Shown here: positions 26,263 to 35,845 of the stretch, in pieces
Position numbering within the stretch: the first letter of the stretch is position 1
Layout of the letters: every line of letters begins with the position of its first letter
Assembly (NCBI RefSeq): GCF_902498745.1
Contig: NZ_LR701479.1
Location: 1,566,152-1,630,151, forward strand
DNA from: Erythrobacter sp. EC-HK427
GTDB lineage: Bacteria > Pseudomonadota > Alphaproteobacteria > Sphingomonadales > Sphingomonadaceae
Length of the DNA stretch: 64,000 nt
Reading direction: 5' to 3'
Made by a program: the position numbers and the translations under genes
The notes under the pieces: model-generated
What the model was told of the DNA's origin: nothing
What the model saw: only the letters and a program-made list of their open reading frames with translations
Database searches by the model: none

Positions 26263-26742
26263 ATGCAAAGCGATGCGTTTTCATCCTGCCTGACACGGCG
26301 CCAAAAAGAATGTATGGAATGGGTAACACAAGGTTTCACCGCCAAGCATATTGCGCGTGAGCTCAATATTTCCCACCGCACTGTAGAGCAGCATATCGCG
26401 GCGGCGATTGGCGCGCTGGGGGCAAAAAACCGGCTGGATGCTGTGACGCGTTACCTTGCAATGAAAAGGCAGAAGGCCCCGCCGGTTGAAGACGCGCCGA
26501 TGATGCTGCGTGTGCCATCCTCGCCTGTTGAAGCAGACCTTATCGCGTGCGACGTGCCTGCGACCAAGGGTGCGCCCAAAGCGCGTGCTGAATGGCCGCT
26601 TCTGCCGCGAATTGGCGGTTCAGCCAATCAGGCACCGATTGCCATCCGGTTGGGCTGGATAGTGCGTATTGCACTTTGCGCGATGATGCTGACTTGTGCG
26701 GCAATTCTGTCCATTCTCGGGCTAATCGAGATGGCGCAATGA
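26263..26742 (+). CDS. LuxR-type HTH regulator with C-terminal TM helix
   Basis: A 159-residue protein. The GerE/LuxR helix-turn-helix is N-terminal (residues 8-65): LTRRQKECMEWVTQGFTAK, then ELNISHRTVEQHI. A Pro/Ala linker and one hydrophobic helix (about residues 133-155) follow, so it is probably a membrane-tethered DNA-binding protein with no receiver domain. It overlaps the next ORF by 4 bp (ATGA) and begins a three-gene run. Confidence 0.8.
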   Translation: MQSDAFSSCLTRRQKECMEWVTQGFTAKHIARELNISHRTVEQHIAAAIGALGAKNRLDAVTRYLAMKRQKAPPVEDAPMMLRVPSSPVEADLIACDVPATKGAPKARAEWPLLPRIGGSANQAPIAIRLGWIVRIALCAMMLTCAAILSILGLIEMAQ

Positions 26743-27152
26743 CGGCTTTCGCGGTCTCCATTCCAAACCGGCCCATTCCGGGTGCGGTCGCAACGGAGAC
26801 TATCATGCAGACAATCGAGAAAACCGCCGGACAGGTCATTGCCGGGGACACGCGCGCTTCGGTCGAAGCGGTCGATCAGGCCGTCGCCAGCCTCGCGACG
26901 CTATGCGCCAGCATCATTGAGGTAAGCACGGCGTCGAATATGCCAGTCGGCACCGCACAGGCGGCGCTGGCCAATGCCGGGGCGAGCCTGAACAGCATGA
27001 TCGCCAGCCGTGCAGACATCGCCGCCGCCACGCGCGAACTGACAGCAATCCAGCGCAAGTCGAACTTGGAAAAGATGGACTTTGGTTGTCCGGGTGACCG
27101 GCGGACATCCGGAAGCCTCACCGATCATCCGGTTTTGCAATCTTCGGAGTAG
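26739..27152 (+). CDS. Small hypothetical protein coupled to the LuxR-TM regulator
   Basis: A 137-residue helical, Ala/Ser-rich protein of unknown function. The first ATG overlaps the regulator stop; an alternative start at 26805 has a good GGAG site 6 bases upstream and gives MQTIEKTAGQ. The core has regular heptad-like hydrophobic spacing (ASVEAVDQAVASLATLCASI) and so may be a short coiled coil. The tail after FGCPGDRR looks unstructured. Confidence 0.5.
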   Translation: MTAFAVSIPNRPIPGAVATETIMQTIEKTAGQVIAGDTRASVEAVDQAVASLATLCASIIEVSTASNMPVGTAQAALANAGASLNSMIASRADIAAATRELTAIQRKSNLEKMDFGCPGDRRTSGSLTDHPVLQSSE

Positions 27153-27160
27153 TTGCTGCT

Positions 27161-27565
27161 ATGGTGTTGCCGCTTGTCTTCCTTGCGCTTCTTTGCACTG
27201 CGCTGGCTCTTGGATGGCAAGCGGGCACCCGCAACGATAGGCAACTCGTCGCGGTCATTGCCTTATCGGCGTTCGCTTCTTTGGTTGCCGAGTTTCTGTT
27301 CGCCCCTTCGTTAATCGAAGAATCGGTCGCGCTAATCGACCTTGTCCTCCTCATCTTTCTAGTGCGCTTCGCTCTTCGCAGCGATCGGTACTGGCCTATC
27401 TGGTTCGCCGGTATTCACGCCGTCATCACCATCCTTGCGATTTCTGCCACCTTCGTCCCCATGGAAGCCTTTCGCCTTGATCTGCTCGGCGGCTTCTGGG
27501 CGATGGTTGCTTTGGGCCTCATGACAATCGGCCTGCTTCACGACAGGCAATCTCAGACCACCTAG
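27161..27565 (+). CDS. Hypothetical four-TM membrane protein
   Basis: A 134-residue protein with four hydrophobic segments and short polar ends, lying 8 bp behind the preceding small ORF, so probably in the same transcript as the LuxR-TM regulator. No family is recognised. Codon use is slightly less GC-rich than in the neighbouring thiC. Confidence 0.5.
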   Translation: MVLPLVFLALLCTALALGWQAGTRNDRQLVAVIALSAFASLVAEFLFAPSLIEESVALIDLVLLIFLVRFALRSDRYWPIWFAGIHAVITILAISATFVPMEAFRLDLLGGFWAMVALGLMTIGLLHDRQSQTT

Positions 27566-27591
27566 ACTTCGCCACTCCAAGACCCTACACC

Positions 27592-29614
<2,023 letters not shown>

Positions 29615-29615
<1 letters not shown>

Positions 29616-29857
29616 TGCCCACCGTTCTCCGGATCGGCCCGTACCGCTTCTATTTCTACAGCCACGAACCGAACGAACCGCCGCATATTCATCTCGATCG
29701 CGACGAGGCGACGGCAAAGGTCTGGCTGGCAGACGTTTCGCTCGCGCGCAGTCGTGGCTTTCGCCCGAAAGGGATCAATGCCATATTGGCGATTGTGAGC
29801 GAGCACCGGGCCAGTTTGAAGGAGGCGTGGCATGAGTATTTCGGAACGACTGACTGA
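29615..29857 (+). CDS. DUF4160 protein
   Basis: An 80-residue protein with the DUF4160 signature: PTVLRIGPYRFYFYSHE near the start, then EPPHIHL and a KVWL strand. The His-rich EPPHIHLDRD segment resembles a metal or nuclease-like site but no activity is established. It starts in the thiC stop (TGATG) and overlaps the DUF2442 gene by 26 bp. DUF4160/DUF2442 pairs occur in many genomes and are often suspected to be toxin-antitoxin-like; that is an inference. Confidence 0.85.
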
Positions 29858-30092
29858 CGAGCGCGTCAGCGATGTTCGCTGCACCGAGGACGCGCTGGTT
29901 GTCGATCTGATGGATGGCCGCACAATCACCGTGCCGCTCGCCTGGTATCCCCGCCTCGCAGGCGCTTCTCCCGAGCAGCGCGCCAACTGGCAGACCTGCG
30001 GCGGCGGCTACGGCATCCACTGGCCCGATCTCGACGAAGACCTGAGCACCGAAGGCCTGCTGCGCGGCGCTCCTGCGCCAAAAGCGGCGTAA
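29832..30092 (+). CDS. DUF2442 protein
   Basis: An 86-residue protein with the DUF2442 core: LMDGRTITVPLAWYPRL, then a short helix and GIHWPDLDEDLSTEGLL. DUF2442 domains are small, sometimes fused to XRE-type HTH and often next to DUF4160, as here. The 26-bp overlap implies strict co-translation. If the pair is a toxin-antitoxin module, this would be the antitoxin candidate. The gene ends 17 bp before the duplicated thiC fragment. Confidence 0.85.
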   Translation: MSISERLTDERVSDVRCTEDALVVDLMDGRTITVPLAWYPRLAGASPEQRANWQTCGGGYGIHWPDLDEDLSTEGLLRGAPAPKAA

Positions 30093-30109
30093 TCGGGCGG
30101 TGATGGAGG

Positions 30110-30252
30110 ACAGCGACCCCGACAGCTTCCTCGCCTCGACCAAATCCGGCGCGGATACGGCCGAGGAAAGCCGCCAGGCGGCGCTGCGGGGGATGGAGGA
30201 GATGAGTGCGAAATTCCGCGAGGGCGGGGATTTGTATGTGCGGGAGGGGTGA
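30110..30252 (+). pseudogene. Duplicated 3' end of thiC
   Basis: Bases 30110-30240 repeat 29470-29600 of thiC exactly 640 bp downstream. There are two mismatches in 131 bases (29519 C to G, 29546 A to G), and both fall in third codon positions and are synonymous (Thr, Leu). The copy keeps the reading frame and ends in REG-stop at 30252, unlike KSDD-stop of the intact gene. It is a leftover of the recombination that placed the DUF4160-DUF2442 pair behind thiC. Confidence 0.93.
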
Positions 30253-30255
30253 GTG

Positions 30256-31311
30256 ATGGAAACAAGTCTCTATGTACAAGGAGGTGTGGGAGGCACAACC
30301 TTTGCCGACACGATCCAAGAAATCGTCCAAGAAGGTAAGTTTGATCGGCTGGATGTAGCTGTTGCTTATGCGACCACCGGTGGCGTAAATATCGTATTGG
30401 ACGCGATAGAGGGACGTGATTTTCAGATTACTTGGTTGCTTGGACTTGATGATGCGATAACCCAGCCAAGTGTGCTCAAGCTTCTTTGGGATAGGGAAGA
30501 CAGTCTTCTGAATGTTTGCTCATTAGGCCCCAGACGACGTTTTCACCCGAAGGTATTTCGTTTCTGGTCTAGTCACAATGCGAAGAGATCGGCCCTACTG
30601 CTTGGCAGCGGGAACTTGACCAACCACGGCCTTAAGAGGAACGCCGAGGCTGGAGCGCTTCTACTGGCTCAAACCAACAATGAAGCAAAACAACATCGGA
30701 GAGCTTGGAATTCCCTAATATCATTTGGCGAAAATCTCAGCGCGGAACGGCTCGCCGAGTACGAGGTAGAGTACAAACGAGCCAAGAAATCACGTTCGAA
30801 AACCTCGAAGAAATCAAAGCTTGCTATTTTGGGGGACGGGGAACTTGAGTCCAAGAAGGACGAGCCTCTTGCGCATAATGGGGTTCGTTGGATCGACATT
30901 CGCTCGGCCATGGCCAACGGGCGGGAAATCGAATTCCCGAAGGCAATGACGCAATACCTTGGCTTGCCTGCTCAAGGGAAGGCTCCGGTCGAAGTTTCCC
31001 TCAGGGGTAAGGCTGGTGATGTAGTTGCGGCGACATTCAAGTTTCGTGAAGACAATGGGATGTGGAGAATTCACATTCCAAAGGAAATACCGGGCTCGGA
31101 CAGGCTCCGAATGAAGGCAAATGGAAAGCTGCAACCATCTACCAAAGCAGTTCTGTTGTCGGACGATCCGACGGCCGAAGCCACTTTTCTGGTCAGTTTC
31201 GTTGAGCTTGACAGTGACGAATACAAGAAATTGGTCGTTCGGGCCGAGGATGGGAAGCTTTCTGGCCGCACGAAGCCGGGAGTGGGAGGTCGGAACTACG
31301 GAGTTTTTTAG
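30256..31311 (+). CDS. PLD-type nuclease, probable restriction endonuclease
   Basis: A 351-residue protein with one phospholipase-D-like active site: H97-P-K99 in RRFHPKVFRFW, then GSGNLTNHGL (117-126) and N/E near 129-131. This arrangement is seen in PLD-type restriction enzymes of the BfiI/NgoFVII kind, which cut without metal as dimers. The C-terminal half (residues 200-340) has no recognised domain and may read DNA. Base composition is clearly AT-richer than the surroundings, as in the methyltransferase gene with which it converges and overlaps by 4 bp. Start chosen at the ATG 30256; a GTG lies directly before. Confidence 0.75.
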   Translation: METSLYVQGGVGGTTFADTIQEIVQEGKFDRLDVAVAYATTGGVNIVLDAIEGRDFQITWLLGLDDAITQPSVLKLLWDREDSLLNVCSLGPRRRFHPKVFRFWSSHNAKRSALLLGSGNLTNHGLKRNAEAGALLLAQTNNEAKQHRRAWNSLISFGENLSAERLAEYEVEYKRAKKSRSKTSKKSKLAILGDGELESKKDEPLAHNGVRWIDIRSAMANGREIEFPKAMTQYLGLPAQGKAPVEVSLRGKAGDVVAATFKFREDNGMWRIHIPKEIPGSDRLRMKANGKLQPSTKAVLLSDDPTAEATFLVSFVELDSDEYKKLVVRAEDGKLSGRTKPGVGGRNYGVF

Positions 31312-32276
31312 ATACGACGAACCAGGTGCGGCGAAACCCTTGCGTCCCGTAGTCTAGAGTCAGCTATCTCAATGAAATCAGCAGGTTTGTTCTTGAATTG
31401 GACGGATTCTTGGTTCCTCTCAATTCCAATGAAGCGCCGCTCTTCCAACGCCGCTGCTAAAAGGAAGCTACCGCTACCGAAGGCGTTGTCGAGTACTACG
31501 TCACCTACATTTGTGTATGTTCTCACCAAGTAGCGTCCTAGGTCCAAGGGCTTCTGCGTGGGGTGCCATACTTGGCGACCGGGTTCGCTTTCTGCAGTTT
31601 TAAAATAGACAATATCTGAAGGATATCTTGAGCCTTCGCTTTTCACATGAACCGGCTGGAAGTCGCCGTAACATCCCGAAAGCTGATCCTTGCGTACACC
31701 TTTGTCGTACGGCTTCCCGGCTTTCATCTGCGGATTATATGTTGGAGGCTTTCCGTAGAATACGCAGATATCTTCGTGCTTTCGAAGGGGCTGCTTTTTG
31801 GCATTGAGAAAATTGGTCGACTTTGATTTTTCCCATACGATTTTGTATTTGAACCACTCTTCATTGGAGAGGATCAGTTTCGCCGTAAAAATGCCTTGAG
31901 ACGTAAGGACAACGACACCGTTATCCTTGAGAACACGCCGATACTCTGCCCACAGTCGCTCAAGATTTATGACAGAGTCCCACTTGTTCTGTGTAGTGCC
32001 GTAGGGGAGGTCGCAAAGCACAAGATTGACCGATTCATCCGGAATTGTTGGAAGTATATCAAGGCAATCACCCTCAAAGAGAGTGTTTATATATTGATCT
32101 GCCTTACAAACTGTGCTCGTGGTCTCTTTAGTTCTCAACGCTCTCATAAGTTCTGGTGGCGGCGACTTGCGACCCGTTTCCCATTCTAAAACATCATGGT
32201 AGCTCGCTGAGAATTCGTCGACAATGTCGTGAATTTCAACACCAGCCTCTTCCCTTAGTGCCGAAAACTGCGACAA
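31308..32276 (-). CDS. HTH-fused site-specific DNA methyltransferase (beta-class N6A/N4C)
   Basis: A 322-residue amino-methyltransferase. An XRE-like N-terminal segment (residues 1-50: LREEAGVEIHDIVDEFSAS, WETGRKSPP) precedes the catalytic domain. Motif IV DLPYG (89-93) comes before the SAM-binding NAFGSGS motif I (about 265-270), the beta order typical of N6-adenine and N4-cytosine enzymes. HPTQKP near residue 235 is also characteristic. The fused HTH could let it repress its own operon or the nuclease gene. With the converging PLD nuclease it looks like a type II restriction-modification pair of foreign origin (AT-rich). Confidence 0.85.
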   Translation of the reverse strand: MSQFSALREEAGVEIHDIVDEFSASYHDVLEWETGRKSPPPELMRALRTKETTSTVCKADQYINTLFEGDCLDILPTIPDESVNLVLCDLPYGTTQNKWDSVINLERLWAEYRRVLKDNGVVVLTSQGIFTAKLILSNEEWFKYKIVWEKSKSTNFLNAKKQPLRKHEDICVFYGKPPTYNPQMKAGKPYDKGVRKDQLSGCYGDFQPVHVKSEGSRYPSDIVYFKTAESEPGRQVWHPTQKPLDLGRYLVRTYTNVGDVVLDNAFGSGSFLLAAALEERRFIGIERNQESVQFKNKPADFIEIADSRLRDARVSPHLVRRI

Positions 32277-32415
32277 AACGAACCTCCTTTGTTCCGCCCC
32301 ATTAGGGTCTACAGAGTTCCGCGAATCTGGGCAAGCCGTACCATATGATTATGTCCGAAATCGATGATTCTAAAACCCTTTCCTACACACCCCAATCTGT
32401 GCCTCATCCTGCCGG

Positions 32416-33048
32416 ATGAGCAAGCACGATCACCCCTCCGCCGCCCCTTCTGACAACCCCGCCACCCGCCATGATGGCTGGTCGCTCGCCAAGCAGGCGG
32501 CGTTTCTGCGCCAGCTTTCCGCCACCCACTCGGTGACCGAGGCGGCGCGGTCTGTCGGGATGTCGCGGCAGTCGGCCTATCGGCTGCGCTCGCGATTGAA
32601 GGGGCAGGCGTTCGATCTCGCGTGGGAAGTCGCGTTCCACCATTCCTACGATGTGCTCGCCCATGCCGCGCTGGAGCGGGCGCTGAACGGGGTGGAAGTG
32701 CCGGTGTTCTTCCAGGGCGAGCAGGTCGGCAGCTATCGCAAATATGACGAGCGGCTGACGGTGGCGCTGCTGGCGCGCTTCACCATGGGCGGCAATCCCG
32801 CCTTCGGGCGGCCGGGCGCGACGACCGAGTGCCATGCGCGCGATTTCGAGGCGCTGCTGGCGAGGCTCGAAAACGGGGAGGCGGTGGCAACGGGTGCGCT
32901 GACGCCGGAGGATCCGGGCGAGTTTGACGGGTTGCGGATCGGCGGGATGGCGCGCGCAAACACGGCTGCCTTGCCCTGTCCGTCCGGCCTGTCCGACGCA
33001 GAGCTTATCGCGCATTTACAGGCGTTTGATGCGGAGCATGAAAAGTGA
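32416..33048 (+). CDS. HTH-domain protein of sphingomonad type
   Basis: A 210-residue protein with a helix-turn-helix near residues 24-55: AAFLRQLSATHSVTEAARSV, then GMSRQSAYRLRSR. The rest includes FDLAWEVAFHHSYDVLAHA and an RYDERL-like segment, a pattern seen in sphingomonad proteins of unknown role. It is GC-rich again, marking the end of the AT-rich insert. DNA binding is likely, target unknown. Confidence 0.65.
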   Translation: MSKHDHPSAAPSDNPATRHDGWSLAKQAAFLRQLSATHSVTEAARSVGMSRQSAYRLRSRLKGQAFDLAWEVAFHHSYDVLAHAALERALNGVEVPVFFQGEQVGSYRKYDERLTVALLARFTMGGNPAFGRPGATTECHARDFEALLARLENGEAVATGALTPEDPGEFDGLRIGGMARANTAALPCPSGLSDAELIAHLQAFDAEHEK

Positions 33049-33165
33049 CGCGGTGTCACCTTTGTCACCCGAACCGTTCGGAATCCGCGCCGAAATCGCT
33101 GGAACCTGCCGCATCGCTCCCCATATCGGTGAGATACCATCACATATGAGAGGAGCATCCCCCCG

Positions 33166-33522
33166 ATGACCGAGAACCTGACCATCCAGTTCAATTCCGA
33201 CAGTTCGGTAATGGGCACGCAGGAAGTGGCCGCGCGGATCGAGGCCATGCTGCACGACAAATTCGCGCGCTTTGCCGACCGGCTGACGCGGCTCGAAGTC
33301 CATGTCTCGGACGAAAACGGGCGCAAGGGCGGCGGGGAAGACAAGGCCTGCATGATCGAAGCGCGTCCGCGCGGTGGCAAGCCGATTGGCGTCACCGAAC
33401 ACGCGGCGAAGGTCGACGATGCGGCGCGCAAGGCGGCGAACACGATGGTGCAGCGGCTCGAACGCGTGCTCGGCAAGGAAGCCAAGCACAAGCACGATCC
33501 GCGGCCCGACAAGGTGATGTAA
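33166..33522 (+). CDS. HPF/RaiA-family ribosome-associated protein
   Basis: A 118-residue protein of the short HPF/RaiA type: an N-terminal strand TIQFNSDSSV, a helix ending RFADRLTRLEVHVSD, and a Lys/Arg-rich face (EARPRGGKPIGV) that would bind 16S rRNA. It would sit in the decoding region and silence ribosomes in stationary phase. An AGAGGAG site stands about 10 bases ahead of the ATG. Confidence 0.75.
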   Translation: MTENLTIQFNSDSSVMGTQEVAARIEAMLHDKFARFADRLTRLEVHVSDENGRKGGGEDKACMIEARPRGGKPIGVTEHAAKVDDAARKAANTMVQRLERVLGKEAKHKHDPRPDKVM

Positions 33523-33647
33523 GGCGGGCGCGGACGGGGCGAGTTGCACTCAATTCGGGCGCTTTGCGACCGACCGAGCGCAAGGCGCGACCCGCAGGTG
33601 CCGCGCAGCCGGAACGTAGTCCCGGCTGAGCGAACAGCACCGAGGAT

Positions 33648-33667
33648 GTGAGCGCGGATGCGCTCAC
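33648..33667. other. Perfect hairpin in the HPF/Tat-lipoprotein gap
   Basis: gtgagcgc and gcgctcac form an 8-bp stem with a ggat loop in the 150-bp gap between two converging genes. No T run follows, so it may be a weak bidirectional terminator or processing site. A second, weaker palindrome (agccgg/ccggct) lies at about 33607-33627. The gap shows no gene. Confidence 0.5.
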
Positions 33668-33672
33668 ACAGG

Positions 33673-34182
33673 TTAGCCGGGCCCGCGTCCTCGTCCGGCA
33701 GGGTCGGCATATTGGCCCGAATCGCGGTCGGTATAGCCGGTGCCGCGGCCATTGCCCGCCGGGTCGGCATATTGGCCAGAATCGCTATCGGTCAGGCCCG
33801 ACTGGTAGCTGCCTCGCCCGCGCCCTTGTCCGGCGGGGTCGGCATAGGCGCCGCTGTCGCTGTCGGTCACGCCCGTGCCGCGCCCGCGCCCTGCAGGATC
33901 GGCATACTGGCCGCTATCGCTGTCGGTCACGCCGGTGGAATAGCCTCCACCCCGGCCATTGCCAGCGGGGTCGGCATATTGCCCGGCATCGCTGTCGGTA
34001 ATGCCCGATGTGCCATAGCGGCCGGCAGTGCCGCGCCCCATTCCGGCGGGATCGGCGTAGGGCCCGCTATCGGCATCTGTCGGCCCGATGCCGACACAGC
34101 CCGAGAGGCCCGAGCCGACGGCAGCCGCGCCCGCCACGCGGACGAGAAAGGATCGACGGGTTGTGCGGTGTGCGCGTTTCAT
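33673..34182 (-). CDS. Tat-exported lipoprotein with six DSDSG-ADPAG-GRG repeats
   Basis: A 169-residue protein. The N-terminus has a twin-arginine motif (RRSFL) and a lipobox (LSGC near residue 29), so it should be exported folded and lipid-anchored. The whole mature part is six tandem copies of T-D-x-D-x-G-x-Y-A-D-P-A-G-x-G-R-G separated by short Gly/Ser/Tyr linkers. The regularly spaced Asp residues suggest Ca2+ binding, as in DxDxDG loops; this is inference. The repeats are also visible in the DNA, so copy number may vary between strains. Confidence 0.75.
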   Translation of the reverse strand: MKRAHRTTRRSFLVRVAGAAAVGSGLSGCVGIGPTDADSGPYADPAGMGRGTAGRYGTSGITDSDAGQYADPAGNGRGGGYSTGVTDSDSGQYADPAGRGRGTGVTDSDSGAYADPAGQGRGRGSYQSGLTDSDSGQYADPAGNGRGTGYTDRDSGQYADPAGRGRGPG

Positions 34183-34283
34183 ACTCTGTTACTCCCCCTA
34201 GTCTGGCCCATGGTCGCATCGGGCAATTCGAAAGCTGGCACGCGCCTTCTGAACGCGCAATGACCGCTTGTTGACTGCTTTGT

Positions 34284-34619
34284 TCAGCCAGCCACCCCGG
34301 CCTTGCGCAGCTCTGGCCCCAGCCTGCCGGTGAGCCACATAAAGTACATTTGGAAATCGGCGCGCAGGCTCCAGCCGGGATAGGTGAAGGTTGCCGGACG
34401 GTTCTTCTCGACGGTGAAATGGGCGAGCCACGCGAAGAAATATCCGGCGAGCGGCATGGCGAAAAGCCACCACAGATTGCCGCTGGCCAAGGCGAAAGCG
34501 GCTATGATGAAGACAAGGCTGGTGCCGACATAATGCAGCGCACGCGTCAAAGGCCGCGCGTGTTCCTGCAAATAGAACGGCCAGAACTGTTCGAAGGTCG
34601 TGAAACGGTTGGTGCCCAT
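34284..34619 (-). CDS. DUF962/Mpo1-like membrane protein
   Basis: A 111-residue membrane protein with the DUF962 signature: FEQFWPFYLQEHARPLTRALHYVGTS near the start (conserved HxxxxxRxxHxxGT-type His residues), two hydrophobic helices, and HFTVEKNRPATF, then YPGWSLRADFQMY. Yeast Mpo1 of this family is an Fe2+-dependent dioxygenase of fatty-acid alpha-oxidation; the bacterial role is unknown. The Met at 34619 is chosen as it begins the conserved block. Confidence 0.85.
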   Translation of the reverse strand: MGTNRFTTFEQFWPFYLQEHARPLTRALHYVGTSLVFIIAAFALASGNLWWLFAMPLAGYFFAWLAHFTVEKNRPATFTYPGWSLRADFQMYFMWLTGRLGPELRKAGVAG

Positions 34620-34724
34620 GCGCGCAATGCTGCGCCAAATCGCCAAGTGGTGCAAGGGGCGGGGTTTAGCTCTGTTGGAGGAAATGCTTTAAGCAGTGGG
34701 TGGGACGGTGAAGGGAAACACACT

Positions 34725-35225
34725 ATGCTCAGAATGATACTCGCCGGTGCTGCGCTGGCGTTCGCGATCCCTGCTGCGGCGCAGGAGACGCCCGATTATA
34801 CGCAGGTCTCTGTCGAAACCGCGCCGGTTACCGATGCCTATATCGCCGCTTACACCCGCCGCGACTGGGATGCGCTGGAGCCGCTGCTGGCCGATGATGC
34901 GCGCTTCTCCGATACAACCGCAACGCGGCTGTTCGGCCCGGTCCTGTCAGAGGGGCGCGAAGCCATTATGCAGCGCTTCCGCGTCAGCTATGCCAGTATC
35001 ACGCATATGGAGTTCACGCACGGCACCCGCATCGTTTCGGGTGAGAACGGGATTTATGAAGGTGTGCTGCATTGGGGCCTTGATCTGGGGAACGGCACCA
35101 TCGTGGATAGTGTCACCCCGATGGTGGTTTTGCTAACCGTGGCGGATGGCAAGGTCACCGAGCATCGGGATTATGTCGATTACGCACCGTTGCTCGCGGC
35201 CATTGAGGCTGCGCGAGGCGAATAG
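34725..35225 (+). CDS. Secreted SnoaL/NTF2-like protein
   Basis: A 166-residue exported protein: signal peptide ending PAAAQ, then a SnoaL-like domain (VTDAYIAAYTRRDWDALEPLLADDARF, a central DTTATRLFG, and a HRDYVDYAPLL end). It resembles NTF2-like proteins that act as isomerases or ligand binders; the acid/base pair cannot be named with confidence. GAAGGGA lies ahead of the ATG. Not close to the other NTF2-like gene at 9525. Confidence 0.72.
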   Translation: MLRMILAGAALAFAIPAAAQETPDYTQVSVETAPVTDAYIAAYTRRDWDALEPLLADDARFSDTTATRLFGPVLSEGREAIMQRFRVSYASITHMEFTHGTRIVSGENGIYEGVLHWGLDLGNGTIVDSVTPMVVLLTVADGKVTEHRDYVDYAPLLAAIEAARGE

Positions 35226-35228
35226 AGG

Positions 35229-35798
35229 TTAACCTTCCGGTTGCTGCGTTAGCCGTACAAGGCTCCAGTCATAACCCAGTTCGCGCACCCGCGCTTCGAG
35301 GAGCGCGCGGGTGGCGGCATCGGGCTGCGCTTCGCGGGTCAGCATCCACAGATATCGCCCGCTCGGCTCGCCCACGATCGACCAGCTATACTGTCCGCTG
35401 GCGTCGGGTTCCCCGCGGTCGAGCACCCAGTAGTCGCCGAAGAAGGGGCCGAAGAAGCTGACTTCCAGCTTCGCGCCATTGCTGCCATCCACCACCCTTG
35501 CACGCCCTTCGGACTGGCGGAATTCGCCGTCGAGCCCGTCCTGATAGCAGGAATTGACCACGCGGATGGTCGACGCGCCGCTGGTCTCGCGCAGCGAGTA
35601 TTCGGCAGTCACGCCTTCGCAGCCACGTTGGAACGGGGCTTCGTAGCGGCCATATTCGTACCATGTGCCAAGATAGGCCTCCAGCGCCACCGGCTGCGCG
35701 GGCTCGGGCACAGCCACATTGCCGACAGGGCCGGGCGAACCGACGCAGGCGGGAAGCGAAAGGGCAAGTGCGGCGGCGATGGCGATGCGGGGTGTCAT
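35229..35798 (-). CDS. Bacterial lipocalin lipoprotein (Blc-like)
   Basis: A 189-residue outer-membrane lipocalin. Signal and lipobox (LSLPAC near residue 18) precede the lipocalin motif GTWYEYGRYEAPFQRGC near 44. Conserved strands follow: SYLR-like YSLRETSG, VEVSFFGPFFGDYWVLD and the closing YLWMLTR. It would carry a hydrophobic ligand such as lysophospholipids. It converges with the NTF2-like gene with a 3-bp gap. Confidence 0.88.
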   Translation of the reverse strand: MTPRIAIAAALALSLPACVGSPGPVGNVAVPEPAQPVALEAYLGTWYEYGRYEAPFQRGCEGVTAEYSLRETSGASTIRVVNSCYQDGLDGEFRQSEGRARVVDGSNGAKLEVSFFGPFFGDYWVLDRGEPDASGQYSWSIVGEPSGRYLWMLTREAQPDAATRALLEARVRELGYDWSLVRLTQQPEG

Positions 35799-35845
35799 GC
35801 AAGCTCAATGCCTCAAAGAGCACAGCGTTCCGCAGCGGCTCCCTT

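Noticed and set aside
33673-34182. Regular DNA repeats as a CRISPR array
   Set aside because: The repeats are translated in one frame into a coherent Tat lipoprotein and there are no unique spacers or cas genes.
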